A stretch of DNA of 64,000 nucleotides from an uncultured Microbacterium sp. (GTDB taxonomy: Bacteria; Actinomycetota; Actinomycetes; Actinomycetales; Microbacteriaceae): contig CAJYJO010000003.1 of NCBI GenBank assembly GCA_913774845.1, positions 112,969 to 176,968 of the forward strand, given 5' to 3'. The translations under genes and the position numbers were made by a program. The notes beneath the pieces are model-generated. The model saw only the letters and a list, made by a program, of their open reading frames with translations, did no database searches and was not told the DNA's origin. Below are positions 7,921 to 16,823 of this stretch, one piece after another. Positions within the stretch are counted from its first letter, which is position 1, and every line of letters begins with the position of its first letter.

Positions 7921-7935
7921 GCTAGCTAAACTAGC
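7921..7935. promoter_or_regulatory. 15-bp palindromic operator candidate, GCTAGCTAAACTAGC
   Basis: A GCTAG / CTAGC inverted repeat with a 5-bp centre, lying immediately downstream of the predicted transcription start and 5 bp before the idi ribosome-binding site GGAGG (7941-7945). Size and symmetry fit a MarR dimer site, and bound protein would block the carotenoid promoter. Confidence 0.6.
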
Positions 7936-7949
7936 AAACAGGAGGCACG

Positions 7950-8501
7950 ATGAGCGAGACCGAGTATGTCGTCCTCCTGGACGATTTCGGGAACGAGGTC
8001 GGCACGGCGCTCAAGGCCGACGTCCACGGTACCGACACCCAGCTGCATCTCGCCTTCTCGTGTCACGTGATGAACAGCGCGGGCCAGGTTCTCGTCACCC
8101 GCCGCGCCCTGCACAAGAAGACCTGGCCCGGCGTCTGGACCAACTCGTTCTGCGGCCACCCCGGCCCCGCCGAGCCCGTGCTCTCCGCCGTGCACCGCCG
8201 CGCCGAGTTCGAGGTGGGGCTGACCGTCCGCGACCTCGAGCTCGCCCTCCCGCTCTTCCGCTACCGCGCCGTCGACGCCTCCGGCATCGTCGAGCACGAG
8301 ATCTGCCCCGTCTACGTCGCCCGCACCGACGACGAGCCGCAGCCCAACCCCGACGAGGTCGCCGAGTACCGCTGGGTCGACCCCCTCGACTTGGCCGCGT
8401 CGCTCGAGGCCACCCCCTGGGCGTTCAGCCCCTGGCTCGTGCTCCAGGCCCAGCAGCTCCACCTCTTCGAGACCCCGCCCGTCGTGAGGAGAGCCTCGTG
8501 A
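7950..8501 (+). CDS. idi: Isopentenyl-diphosphate delta-isomerase type 1
   Basis: 183 residues, the usual length. It interconverts IPP and DMAPP, supplying the starter for GGPP synthesis and the C5 donors for the later C50 carotenoid step. The type-1 enzyme's Nudix-like fold is evident: catalytic Cys68 in NSFCGHP, the metal-binding His of that motif, the RRAEFEVGL helix, and catalytic Glu117 in EHEICPVY. The ATG follows GGAGG at 4 nt. It is the first gene of the carotenoid operon and its stop overlaps the crtE GTG start, so expression of the two is coupled. Confidence 0.95.
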   Translation: MSETEYVVLLDDFGNEVGTALKADVHGTDTQLHLAFSCHVMNSAGQVLVTRRALHKKTWPGVWTNSFCGHPGPAEPVLSAVHRRAEFEVGLTVRDLELALPLFRYRAVDASGIVEHEICPVYVARTDDEPQPNPDEVAEYRWVDPLDLAASLEATPWAFSPWLVLQAQQLHLFETPPVVRRAS

Positions 8502-9565
8502 TCATCCTGCCCGCCGCCCCCACCGCCCGCGAAGAGATCGAAGACGCGATCGAGACGGCCCTCGAACGCCTCGAGCACCGCATGATCCCCCAGGGCGAGG
8601 GCGCCCGGGCCCTGGCATCCGCGATCCGCCGCGCCACCACCGGCGGCAAGCGCTTCCGCCCGCTGCTCGTCGCCGCCGCGTACGACACCCTCGACGGCGA
8701 CGCCGTGCCCCTGTCGGGCCTGTACCAGGTGGCCGCGGCCTTCGAGCTGCTGCACACCGCGTTCGTCGTGCACGACGACGTGATCGACCACGACCTCGAG
8801 CGCCGTGGCATCCCCAACATCAGCGGCGAGTTCCGCCAGCGCGGGATCGACAAGGGCGCCGACGACCAGGGCGCCGCTCTGCTCGGCGACGCCGCGGGCA
8901 TCCTCGCCGGCGATCTGCTGCTGCACGAGGCCGGACGCCTCGTCGCCCTCGCCGACATCCCCGCGAAGATGCGCGCCACGCTCATGACCCTCGTCGAAGA
9001 CGCCGTGCTCGTCTCGGCCGCGGGCGAGCTCGCCGACGTCGAGAACGCCGTCTCGGCCGGCGACATCGACCCCATGACGGTGCTCAAGGCCACGCGCGAC
9101 AAGACCGCCGTCTACTCGTTCTCGGCGCCGCTGCAGGCCGGAGCCGTCATGGCCGACGCCGACGACGCCGCGCAGCACGCGCTCGAGCGCTTCGGCGAAC
9201 GCCTCGGCCTCGCCTACCAGCTCATCGACGACCTCATCGGCGCCTTCGGCTCCACCGCCGTCTCGGGCAAAGACGAGGGCTGCGACCTCCGCGAGGCCAA
9301 GAAGACGCACCTCATCTCGCTCGCCCGCGAGACCGAGAACTGGCCCGAGGTCAGCGAAGCGCTCGCGCAGGCGCACACCGGCCCCGTGGCCATCCGTGCC
9401 GCGCAGGCAGCGCTCTCGGCATCCGGAGCCCGTCTCGCCCTCGAACGCCTCGTCTACGACACGCTCGATGAGGCGACCCTCATCGTCACCGGATCGACCC
9501 TGCCCTCGTCGTGCCAGATGATGCTGCTCGACCTCGTCGACTCCGTCACGGAGCGCGTTCCGTGA
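8498..9565 (+). CDS. crtE: Geranylgeranyl diphosphate synthase (polyprenyl synthetase)
   Basis: 355 residues from a GTG that overlaps the idi stop and has GAGGAG upstream. It condenses IPP units onto DMAPP/FPP to give C20 GGPP. The first aspartate-rich motif is HDDVIDHDLERRG (Asp93, 94, 97) and the second is QLIDDLIGAFG (Asp244-245), the form with Gly after the second Asp pair that I know from actinobacterial IdsA/CrtE enzymes. GGKRFRPLL near residue 48 is the substrate-binding Lys-Arg motif. Next comes crtB, again with a GTGA overlap. The position between idi and crtB fixes the role more firmly than the family alone would. Confidence 0.93.
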   Translation: MIILPAAPTAREEIEDAIETALERLEHRMIPQGEGARALASAIRRATTGGKRFRPLLVAAAYDTLDGDAVPLSGLYQVAAAFELLHTAFVVHDDVIDHDLERRGIPNISGEFRQRGIDKGADDQGAALLGDAAGILAGDLLLHEAGRLVALADIPAKMRATLMTLVEDAVLVSAAGELADVENAVSAGDIDPMTVLKATRDKTAVYSFSAPLQAGAVMADADDAAQHALERFGERLGLAYQLIDDLIGAFGSTAVSGKDEGCDLREAKKTHLISLARETENWPEVSEALAQAHTGPVAIRAAQAALSASGARLALERLVYDTLDEATLIVTGSTLPSSCQMMLLDLVDSVTERVP

Positions 9566-10431
9566 GCACGGCTCCCACGGGCCTCGAACTCTATTCGCAG
9601 ACGGCCGACGACGCCGCGGCCGCCGTCATCAACCGCTACTCCACCTCGTTCGGCATCGCCGCGCGCCTGCTCGGTCCGCGTCCCCGCCCGCACGTGCGCA
9701 ACATCTACGCCCTCGTGCGCGTCGCCGACGAGATCGTCGACGGGCCCGCCCACGACGCAGGGCTCACCCCCGAGCGGGAACGCGAGGTGCTCGACGGTCT
9801 CGAGGCCGAGGTCCGGGATGCCATCGCCACCGGCTTCAGCGCCAACCTCGTCGTGCATGCCTTCGCACGGACGGCGCGCGAGTGCGGCATCACCGACGAG
9901 CTGATCGCCCCGTTCTTCGCGTCGATGCGCACCGACATCGACACCGCCGCCCACGACGACCTGTCGCACGACGCGTATGTCTACGGCTCGGCCGAGGTCG
10001 TCGGGCTCATGTGCCTCCAGGTGTTCCTCAACGCCGGGATGTCGGCCCCCGCCCGCCCGGCCGCCGACCTCGTCGACGGTGCCCGCCGCCTGGGCGCGGC
10101 CTTCCAGGACGTGAACTTCCTGCGCGACCTCGACGACGACGCCGACCGCCTCGGCCGCGACTACCTCGACGGCGCCGCCGACGACGACCGCCGCGTCGCC
10201 GTGCTCGACCGGATCGACGCCGACCTCGCCGCCGCGGCATCCGTCATCCCCCACCTGCCGCCCGACTGTCGCGCCGCCGTGACCACCGCGCACGACCTGT
10301 TCGCCGAACTGTCGCGCCGCCTGCGCCTCTCGCCCGCGGGAGCGCCCCGCGTGCGCGTCCCCGACGGCGTCAAAGCCACCCTCGCCGCCCGTGCCCTCCT
10401 CGGGCGTCCACCGAAAGGTCCCCGCTCATGA
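9562..10431 (+). CDS. crtB: Phytoene synthase
   Basis: 289 residues starting at a GTG inside the crtE stop. It joins two GGPP molecules head-to-head to 15-cis-phytoene. Both diphosphate-binding motifs are visible: YALVRVADEIVD (Asp56-Asp60) and FQDVNFLRDLDDDADRLGR (from about 183). An upstream in-frame ATG at 9511 lies inside crtE and is less likely. The stop codon overlaps the crtI start as ATGA. Length and motif order match squalene/phytoene synthases, and the operon position rules out squalene synthesis. Confidence 0.94.
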   Translation: MSTAPTGLELYSQTADDAAAAVINRYSTSFGIAARLLGPRPRPHVRNIYALVRVADEIVDGPAHDAGLTPEREREVLDGLEAEVRDAIATGFSANLVVHAFARTARECGITDELIAPFFASMRTDIDTAAHDDLSHDAYVYGSAEVVGLMCLQVFLNAGMSAPARPAADLVDGARRLGAAFQDVNFLRDLDDDADRLGRDYLDGAADDDRRVAVLDRIDADLAAAASVIPHLPPDCRAAVTTAHDLFAELSRRLRLSPAGAPRVRVPDGVKATLAARALLGRPPKGPRS

Positions 10432-11984
10432 GCGCCCAGCGCATCGTCGTCGTCGGAGGCGGAATCGCCGGTCTCGGCACCGCCGCCCTGTTGGCCGACC
10501 GCGGCCACGACGTCCAGCTCTTCGAAGCGCGCGACGCCCTCGGCGGACGCGCCGGGTCGTGGGAGGCCGACGGCTTCCGCTTCGACACCGGCCCCAGCTG
10601 GTACCTCATGCCGGAGGTGTTCGACCACTTCTTCCGCCTGCTCGGCACCAGCGCCGACGAGCAGCTCGACCTCGTGCGCCTCGACCCGGCCTACCGCGTC
10701 TTCGGCCCTCCCGGGAAGGGCGAGCCGATCGACATCGTCTCGGGCCGCGAAGCTGCCCGCGCGCTGTGGGAGAAGCACGAGCCCGGCTCGGGTGACAAGC
10801 TGCTCGCCTACCTGGACTCCGCGAAAGACGCCTACGAGCTGTCGACGTCGAAGTTCCTCTACGACCCGTACTCGTCGACCAAGGGACTGCGCGACCCCTC
10901 GCTGGTCAAGCGCCTGCCCACGCTCATCCCGCTCCTCACCCGCTCGCTGTGGAAGCGCATCACCAGCGACTTCCACAACCCGCGGCTGCAGCAGATCCTC
11001 GCCTACCCGGCGGTGTTCCTCGGCGGCTCCCCCTTCGAGGTGCCGAGCCTCTACCACCTCATGAGCCACCTCGACCTGGGCGACGGCGTGCTCTACCCCC
11101 GCGGCGGCATGACCGAGATCATCAAGGCCATCGAGCGGCTCGCGCGCGAGCGCGGCGTGCAGATCGAGACCTCCTCGCCCGTCGAGGCGATCATCACCGA
11201 AGCGGGCACCGCGCGCGGAGTGCGTCTCGCCGACGGCCGGGTCATCGCGGCGGATGCCGTGGTCTCGGGCGCCGACCTGCACCACACCGAGAACCACCTG
11301 CTCGAAGAGAAGGACCGTCAGTATCCCGAGAAGTGGTGGGACGACAAGGTGCCGAGCCCCGGCGCCCTCCTGCTGCTCCTCGGTGTCAAGGGCGAGCTCC
11401 CCCAGCTCACCCACCACACGCTGCTGTTCACCGACGACTGGCACACCAACTTCGACAACATCTTCGGCGAGAACAAGCGCATCCCCGACCCGGCGTCGAT
11501 CTACATCTGCCGCCCCAGCGCCACCGACGACTCCGTCGCGCCCGAGGGTCACGAGAACCTGTTCGTGCTCGTCCCCGTGCCCGCCGACCCCGACAGCGGT
11601 CGCGGCGGTGTCTCGGGCGCCGGCGACGACCGCATCGAGAAAGCCGCGGACCGCGTCATCGCGCAGATCGGCGAGTGGACCGGCATCCCGGACTTCGCCG
11701 AGCGCATCGTCGTGCGCCGCACGATCGCACCGGAGGACTTCGCGGAAGACCTCCACGCCTGGCACGGCAACTCCCTGGGACTCGCGCACACGCTCAACCA
11801 GAGCGCGATCTTCCGCCCCAAGAACCGCTCGCGCAAGGTCGACAACCTGTACTACGCGGGAACGTCGGTGCTGCCCGGAATCGGCCTGCCCATGTGCCTC
11901 ATCTCGGCCGAGCTCGTCGTCAAGCGCATGACCGGCGACAAGACCCCCGGCCCCCTGGCGGAACCCGCGCGCGCGGCGGTCTGA
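10428..11984 (+). CDS. crtI: Phytoene desaturase (CrtI type)
   Basis: 518 residues. The N-terminal dinucleotide fold VVVGGGIAGLGTAALLADRGHDVQLFEA (about 6-33) binds FAD, followed by GGRAGSWEADGFRFDTGPSWY typical of CrtI. The C-terminal family signature is YYAGTSVLPGIGLPMCLISAELV. The enzyme performs the four desaturations from phytoene to lycopene, needed because the following genes act on lycopene. The start overlaps the crtB stop (ATGA). Membrane-associated rather than membrane-spanning. Confidence 0.95.
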   Translation: MSAQRIVVVGGGIAGLGTAALLADRGHDVQLFEARDALGGRAGSWEADGFRFDTGPSWYLMPEVFDHFFRLLGTSADEQLDLVRLDPAYRVFGPPGKGEPIDIVSGREAARALWEKHEPGSGDKLLAYLDSAKDAYELSTSKFLYDPYSSTKGLRDPSLVKRLPTLIPLLTRSLWKRITSDFHNPRLQQILAYPAVFLGGSPFEVPSLYHLMSHLDLGDGVLYPRGGMTEIIKAIERLARERGVQIETSSPVEAIITEAGTARGVRLADGRVIAADAVVSGADLHHTENHLLEEKDRQYPEKWWDDKVPSPGALLLLLGVKGELPQLTHHTLLFTDDWHTNFDNIFGENKRIPDPASIYICRPSATDDSVAPEGHENLFVLVPVPADPDSGRGGVSGAGDDRIEKAADRVIAQIGEWTGIPDFAERIVVRRTIAPEDFAEDLHAWHGNSLGLAHTLNQSAIFRPKNRSRKVDNLYYAGTSVLPGIGLPMCLISAELVVKRMTGDKTPGPLAEPARAAV

Positions 11985-11985
11985 C

Positions 11986-12363
11986 ATGCCGGGGATCTAC
12001 CTCGGCGCGATCCTGTTCTCGTTGACCGGCATGATGCTGATCGACTGGAAGTACTCGCTCGCGCTGCGGGTCGCTCCGGTGCGCACCATCGTCGCGGTGC
12101 TCGTGGGCACGGCGTTCTTCCTCGCGTGGGATCTCGTCGGCATCGTCACGGGCGTGTTCGTGAAGGGCGAGAGCCCGCTGTTCGTCGGCGTGGTGCTCGC
12201 CCCGCACCTGCCCCTCGAAGAGGTCTTCTTCCTGCTGTTCCTGAGCTACCTCGCGGTGGTCATGTTCGCCGTGTTCGAGCGGCGGGCGGCGGCGCGGGGG
12301 CGTCGGGGGTCACGGGGTGTCGAGGCCGGGGCGTCGGATGCCGAGGGGCGGCGGCGCTCATGA
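11986..12363 (+). CDS. crtYe: C50 carotenoid cyclase subunit (CrtYe/LbtA-like)
   Basis: 125 residues with three hydrophobic helices and the conserved acidic loop HLPLEEVFFLLF between them, the hallmark of CrtYc/CrtYe half-cyclases. Together with the next protein it forms the heterodimeric membrane cyclase that closes the rings of the C50 precursor (epsilon rings in decaprenoxanthin). The C-terminal tail (ARGRRGSRGVEAGASDAEGRRRS) is hydrophilic and probably cytoplasmic. The ATG lies one base after the crtI stop, and the gene's own stop overlaps the next ATG. Ring type cannot be decided from sequence. Confidence 0.88.
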   Translation: MPGIYLGAILFSLTGMMLIDWKYSLALRVAPVRTIVAVLVGTAFFLAWDLVGIVTGVFVKGESPLFVGVVLAPHLPLEEVFFLLFLSYLAVVMFAVFERRAAARGRRGSRGVEAGASDAEGRRRS

Positions 12364-12677
12364 CCTACCCGCTGATCGTGCTGCCGTTCGTCGTCGTGAC
12401 GGTGCTCGTGACCCTCGCGACGCTGGGGCGTCCGCGATTCCGGGAGCGCATGGCATCCTCGGGACTCACCGCCCTCGTGCTCGTGGGCCTCACTCTCGTG
12501 TTCGACAACCTCATGATCGCCGTCGACCTGTTCTCGTATCCTCAGGAGCATCTCAGCGGCCTGAAGCTGGGGCTCGCCCCGATCGAGGATTTCGCCTATC
12601 CCCTGTGCGCGGCATTCCTCGTGCCGGCCGTGTACACGTTGCTCTCCGCTCCCCCGTCCCCGAAGGATGCCGCATGA
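12360..12677 (+). CDS. crtYf: C50 carotenoid cyclase subunit (CrtYf/LbtB-like)
   Basis: 105 residues, three membrane helices and the motif LAPIEDFAYPL, the counterpart of the acidic loop in the partner subunit. CrtYe and CrtYf are both required for cyclase activity in the C50 pathways studied. The ATG overlaps the crtYe stop (ATGA), giving tight 1:1 coupling, and the stop overlaps the crtEb start. Earlier in-frame codons lie inside crtYe and are not used. Confidence 0.88.
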   Translation: MTYPLIVLPFVVVTVLVTLATLGRPRFRERMASSGLTALVLVGLTLVFDNLMIAVDLFSYPQEHLSGLKLGLAPIEDFAYPLCAAFLVPAVYTLLSAPPSPKDAA

Positions 12678-13564
12678 CCCTCCCCGCCCTCACGCCCGGG
12701 CGCATCGTCCGGGAGCTGTTCGTCTCGTCGCGTCCGGTGAGCTGGATCAACACGGCGTTCCCCTTCGCCGCCGCATACCTGCTGACCACGCGGCAGGTCG
12801 ATGCGCCGCTCATCGTCGGCATCCTGTTCTTCCTCGTGCCGTACAACCTCGCGATGTACGGGGTCAACGACGTCTTCGACTACGAGTCCGACCTGCGCAA
12901 CCCCCGCAAGGGCGGCACGCACGGCGCCGTGCTCGACAAGCGCATGCACCCCATCACGCTGTGGGCGTCGGCGCTGACGTGCCTGCCGTTCGTGGTGTAC
13001 CTCGTCATCATCGGCTCGCCGCTGTCGTGGCTCGTGCTGGCACTGAGTCTGTTCTTCGTCGTCTTTTACTCGGCGCCGCCGCTGCGACTCAAGGAGCGGC
13101 CGTTCGCCGACTCGATGACCAGCAGCATCCACTTCTTCTCGCCCGCCGTGTACGGGCTCGTGCTGGCCGGGGCCGTCTGGACGCCGCAGCTGGTGTTCGT
13201 GCTCGTGGCGTTCGCGCTGTGGGGCATCGCCTCGCACGCCTTCGGTGCCGTGCAAGACGTCGAGGCCGACCGCGCCGCCGACATCTCGTCGATCGCCACC
13301 GCCCGCGGAGCCCGGTGGACCGTGCGCTTCGCTCTCGTCGCGTACCTCCTGGCCGGTGTGGCCATGCTGTTCACCGCGTGGCCCGGGCCGTTGGCCGCCG
13401 TGCTCGTCGTGCCGTACCTCGTCGTGTGCTGGCCGTACCGGAACGTCACGGATGCCGAGAGCGACCGCGCCACCGCCGGGTGGAACCGCTTCCTGTGGTT
13501 GAACCAGATCGCCGGGTTCGGCACGACGATGCTGCTGATCTGGTGGTGGTTCCTCAGCGCGTGA
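12674..13564 (+). CDS. crtEb: Lycopene elongase (UbiA-family prenyltransferase)
   Basis: 296 residues, about eight membrane helices. UbiA-family aspartate motifs are present: YGVNDVFDYESDLRNPRKGG (about 62-81) and AVQDVEADRAADISSIAT in the second half. In C50 pathways this enzyme adds two C5 units to lycopene to give flavuxanthin-type C50 carotenoids, which the CrtYe/CrtYf pair cyclises. It is the last gene of the operon; no carotenoid glycosyltransferase follows, so the end product is probably the aglycone of a decaprenoxanthin- or sarcinaxanthin-like pigment. The start overlaps the crtYf stop. Confidence 0.92.
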   Translation: MTLPALTPGRIVRELFVSSRPVSWINTAFPFAAAYLLTTRQVDAPLIVGILFFLVPYNLAMYGVNDVFDYESDLRNPRKGGTHGAVLDKRMHPITLWASALTCLPFVVYLVIIGSPLSWLVLALSLFFVVFYSAPPLRLKERPFADSMTSSIHFFSPAVYGLVLAGAVWTPQLVFVLVAFALWGIASHAFGAVQDVEADRAADISSIATARGARWTVRFALVAYLLAGVAMLFTAWPGPLAAVLVVPYLVVCWPYRNVTDAESDRATAGWNRFLWLNQIAGFGTTMLLIWWWFLSA

Positions 13565-13781
13565 GGCGTCGGGCGCGGCGCGCTGTGTTCTTCCGGGTGT
13601 CGGGGCCTCGGCATCCGAGGTTCGTCGTGGGTTGAGTGTCCAGAGCACCCGGGCGTTGCGTGGACGCGTTCGGGGGTGCGCGCCGCGCGCGCCCGATGCG
13701 GCGGTGCGCGCGAGACCGCGGCGCCGGCGCGGGAGCGGGCGGAGGAACTTCGACGCCGAGGCGGGCGGGTGGAGGAAAGAC

Positions 13782-13817
13782 GACGCCGGCGCCCCGCGGA
13801 AGCGGAGCGCCGGCGTC
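13782..13817. terminator. Strong hairpin between the convergent crtEb and UPF0182 genes
   Basis: An 11-bp perfect outer stem (GACGCCGGCGC / GCGCCGGCGTC) continued by an inner CCGC/GCGG stem with loop GGAA. It lies 12 bp past the UPF0182 stop and 217 bp past crtEb, and there is no T-run. Probably mainly the UPF0182 terminator. The rest of 13565-13781 is GC-rich sequence in which I see no gene. Confidence 0.65.
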
Positions 13818-13828
13818 GGTGGAGGGTG

Positions 13829-16780
13829 TCAGCCCGCGGGCGTCGCGTCGGTGCCGGGGGTCGTCTCGGACGTCGAACCGGAGTTCGTCGCGCCCTGACC
13901 CTGGGCCTCGAGGTCGAGCAGGCGCTGGACGGCCGCGGTGAGGCGGGCATCCTGGGCGGCGAACGCGGTCAGGTCGCCGCTCGTCAGCGCCGCCTGACGC
14001 GCCTGGAGCGCCGAGCTGGCCTCTTGCAGGGCTGCCGCATAGTCGGCGGGGACGGTGGCCGTGCCGCCGGTCGAACCGCCCTGGCCCTGGTCGGACGGGG
14101 TGACGGTCTCGTCTCCGGTGTTGGCGCCCGAATCTCCGCCGAACAGCGTGTCGAGGGCCTCGCTGAGGGTGTTCTCGAACGCGATCTCGTTGCCGAAGGC
14201 CACGAGCACACGGCGCAGCTGCGGGAGCTTCGTGTCACCCGACGACTGGACGAACACCGGCTGCACGTACAGCAGACCGCCACCGACCGGGAGCGTCAGC
14301 AGGTTGCCGTTGAGCACCTGCGACTGACCCTGCTGCAGGATGTTGATCTGCGACGAGACGTTGGTGTCGGAGTCGAACGTGTTCTGCACCTGACCGGGTC
14401 CGGGGACCGTGGTCGCGGAGTCGATCACGAGCATGCGCAATCGGCCATAGTCGTCGCGCTTGGTGCCCTGCTGGGCGCCGGCGTTGGAGTCGACCGCGAG
14501 GTAGCCGGTGAGCACGTTGCGCGCCTGGCCGCCCTGGGATGCCGGGATGAAGCTCGTGAACATCGAGTAGCTCGGGTCGTCCTGACCGGGCATCTTCATC
14601 GTCAGGTAGTACGGCGGCTGGAACGCCTGCGGGTCCTGCGGGTCGTTCGGCGTGGTCCAGCGGTTGTCCTGGCGGTAGAACGACACCGCGTCGTCGACGT
14701 GGTAGACGCCGAGCATCGAGCGCTGCACCTTCATGAGGTCGGTCGGGTAGCGCACGTGACTCATGAGGTCGGCCGACATGTCGCTCCACGGCTTGAGCGA
14801 CGACGGGTAGATGTTCTGCCAGGCCTGGAGCAGCGGGTCCTGGTCGTCCCACGCGTAGAGGTTGACGGAACCGTCGTAGGCGTCGACGGTGGCCTTGACC
14901 GAGTTGCGGATGTAGTTGATGTCATCCAGCGCGTAGGTCGGGGCGGGGTTGTTCGAGTCGGCGATCGCCCGCGAGAGCGAGACGCTCGACGAGTACGGGT
15001 AGTTCGCGCTCGTGGTGTAGCCGTCGATGACCCACTTGATGCGTCCGTCGACGACCGTGGGGTACGGGTCGCTGTCGAGCGTGAGGTACGGGGCGACCTT
15101 CTGCACGCGCTGCTTGGGGTCGCGCTCGTACAGGATCTGCGAGTCGTCGTTCACGCTGTCGGAGAAGAGGATCTGCTCCGACTGGAACTTCAGCGCGTAG
15201 ATGAGGCGGTTGAAGACGTTGCCGACGCTCGGGCCGCCGTTGCCGGAGAAGGTCGTGCGCGTCTCGGTGCCGCCGTCGGCGCCGAGCGGGTAGTCGAGCT
15301 CGATCGGATCGGTGCCCTCGGGCGCGCCGACGATCGAGTACTGCGGCGAGCTCTCGCCGAAGTAGACGCGGGGCTCGTACTTGAGGTCGGTGAGGAAGCC
15401 CGTGCCGGGGATGGCCTGCTCCAGGAACACCGGGTCGCCGTCGGCGGTGCGCTCGTTGCCCGCGGCCGCGACCATGCCGTAGCCGTGCGTGTAGACGAGG
15501 GTGGTGTTCTGCCACGACGCGGCGTCGCCGAGCTGACCGATGTTCAGCTCGCGCAGCGACACCACGGTGTCCTGCGTCTGACCGTTGATCGTGTAGCGGT
15601 CGACGTCGAGCGGGTTGGTGAACTGGTAGTAGGCGCGGTACTGCTCGAGCTGGCGGACGGTCGGGCCGATGATCGCCGGGTCCATGATGCGCAGCTGTGC
15701 GGTGGACTCGGCGTCGTTGCGCAGCTGACCGGCCTCGGCCTGGGTGGTCGCCTGGAAGTTCTCCTTCTCGACCCGGTCGATGCCGTAGGCGGCCTTCGTG
15801 CCGTCGAGGTTGCGCTGGTAGTACTGGCTCTCGAGGTTGAGCTCGTTCGGACGCACCTGGAACGTGGTCACCGCCCACGGGATGGCCGCACCCACCACGA
15901 TCGCCGAGACGACGAGCAGCGCGGTACCGATGAGCGGGTAGCGCCACCGGCCCACGAAAGCGGTGACGAAGAACGCGAGAGCGACGATGATCGCGGCAAT
16001 GGCGAGGATGGTCTGACCGGGGATGACGGCGTTCGCGCCGACGTAGCCGGGACCGGTGATGCGCTCACCCGGCTCGACGAGCGTGCGGAAGCGGTCGAGC
16101 CACAGGCTCGCACCCTGCAGCAGCAGGTAGAGGCCGGCGAGGATGGCGAGCTGGATGCGTGCCGCCTTCGAGATGCGCAGCTCGCGCTGGCCGATGCGGA
16201 CCGAGCCGTACAGGTACGACACCACGCCGGTGAGCAGCAGGCACACCAGCACCACCGCGGAGGCGAAGCCGAGGGCGGCGGCGTAGAACGGCATCCCGAA
16301 CAGGTAGAAGCCGGTGTCGAGACCGAACTGCGGGTCGGTCACGCTCGTGGCGACGCCGTTGATCCACAGCCACGTGGTCTCCCACTGGGCGGAGGCGGCG
16401 AAACCGGCGAAGAAGCCGAAGAAGATCGGGATGCCCCACATCGCCAGGCGACGAAGCGGCTCGACGACCTCCTGGTAGCGGTCGAGCTGCGAGCTCAGCC
16501 GCGCGTAGACCGGACGCAGGCGGTAGGCCAGCTGGATGACGCCCCACACCGGCACGGCCATCGCGAGGAAGCCGACGACGAACATGATCGTGCGGGCGAT
16601 CCACTGGGTGGTCAGCACGCCGGTGAAGCCCAGCTGCGAGAACCACAACCAATCGGAGTACAGGTTCGCGAAGACGAAGAACGCCACGACGAGAGCGGCG
16701 ATCACCGCCAACGTGATCGAGATGATCCGACGGGATCTGTTCGGCGGCGTGGCCTGGTTCGGCGCTGAGGTCGTGGTCAC
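13829..16780 (-). CDS. UPF0182 family large membrane protein
   Basis: 983 residues. About seven membrane helices occupy the first ~330 residues, followed by a large extracytoplasmic domain (the QVRPNELNLESQYYQRNLDGTKAAYGID stretch onward) and an acidic, Gly/Thr-rich C-terminus. Length and architecture match UPF0182, a conserved actinobacterial family of unknown function (Rv3193c in M. tuberculosis, from memory). The GTG start is supported by TAGGAT exactly 6 nt upstream, a leaderless arrangement. It lies 43 bp downstream of the Lon-like protease gene on the same strand, as in other actinobacteria, which hints at a shared envelope-quality role; that is inference. Confidence 0.9.
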   Translation of the reverse strand: MTTTSAPNQATPPNRSRRIISITLAVIAALVVAFFVFANLYSDWLWFSQLGFTGVLTTQWIARTIMFVVGFLAMAVPVWGVIQLAYRLRPVYARLSSQLDRYQEVVEPLRRLAMWGIPIFFGFFAGFAASAQWETTWLWINGVATSVTDPQFGLDTGFYLFGMPFYAAALGFASAVVLVCLLLTGVVSYLYGSVRIGQRELRISKAARIQLAILAGLYLLLQGASLWLDRFRTLVEPGERITGPGYVGANAVIPGQTILAIAAIIVALAFFVTAFVGRWRYPLIGTALLVVSAIVVGAAIPWAVTTFQVRPNELNLESQYYQRNLDGTKAAYGIDRVEKENFQATTQAEAGQLRNDAESTAQLRIMDPAIIGPTVRQLEQYRAYYQFTNPLDVDRYTINGQTQDTVVSLRELNIGQLGDAASWQNTTLVYTHGYGMVAAAGNERTADGDPVFLEQAIPGTGFLTDLKYEPRVYFGESSPQYSIVGAPEGTDPIELDYPLGADGGTETRTTFSGNGGPSVGNVFNRLIYALKFQSEQILFSDSVNDDSQILYERDPKQRVQKVAPYLTLDSDPYPTVVDGRIKWVIDGYTTSANYPYSSSVSLSRAIADSNNPAPTYALDDINYIRNSVKATVDAYDGSVNLYAWDDQDPLLQAWQNIYPSSLKPWSDMSADLMSHVRYPTDLMKVQRSMLGVYHVDDAVSFYRQDNRWTTPNDPQDPQAFQPPYYLTMKMPGQDDPSYSMFTSFIPASQGGQARNVLTGYLAVDSNAGAQQGTKRDDYGRLRMLVIDSATTVPGPGQVQNTFDSDTNVSSQINILQQGQSQVLNGNLLTLPVGGGLLYVQPVFVQSSGDTKLPQLRRVLVAFGNEIAFENTLSEALDTLFGGDSGANTGDETVTPSDQGQGGSTGGTATVPADYAAALQEASSALQARQAALTSGDLTAFAAQDARLTAAVQRLLDLEAQGQGATNSGSTSETTPGTDATPAG

Positions 16781-16786
16781 TCGACC

Positions 16787-16792
16787 ATCCTA
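16787..16792 (-). promoter_or_regulatory. Leaderless -10 box (TAGGAT) of the UPF0182 gene
   Basis: TAGGAT on the minus strand, separated by 6 nt (GGTCGA) from the GTG at 16780, so transcription would start at or next to the start codon. No ribosome-binding site fits. Confidence 0.55.
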
Positions 16793-16823
16793 GGCGCGGC
16801 CCTCTCGGGGAACGCCGTGAATG

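Noticed and set aside
13676-16768. A 1030-codon open frame on the plus strand, opposite UPF0182
   Set aside because: Its translation is Arg/Gly/Val/Asp-rich low-complexity sequence with no motifs. It is the mirror of a well-supported gene in GC-rich DNA.
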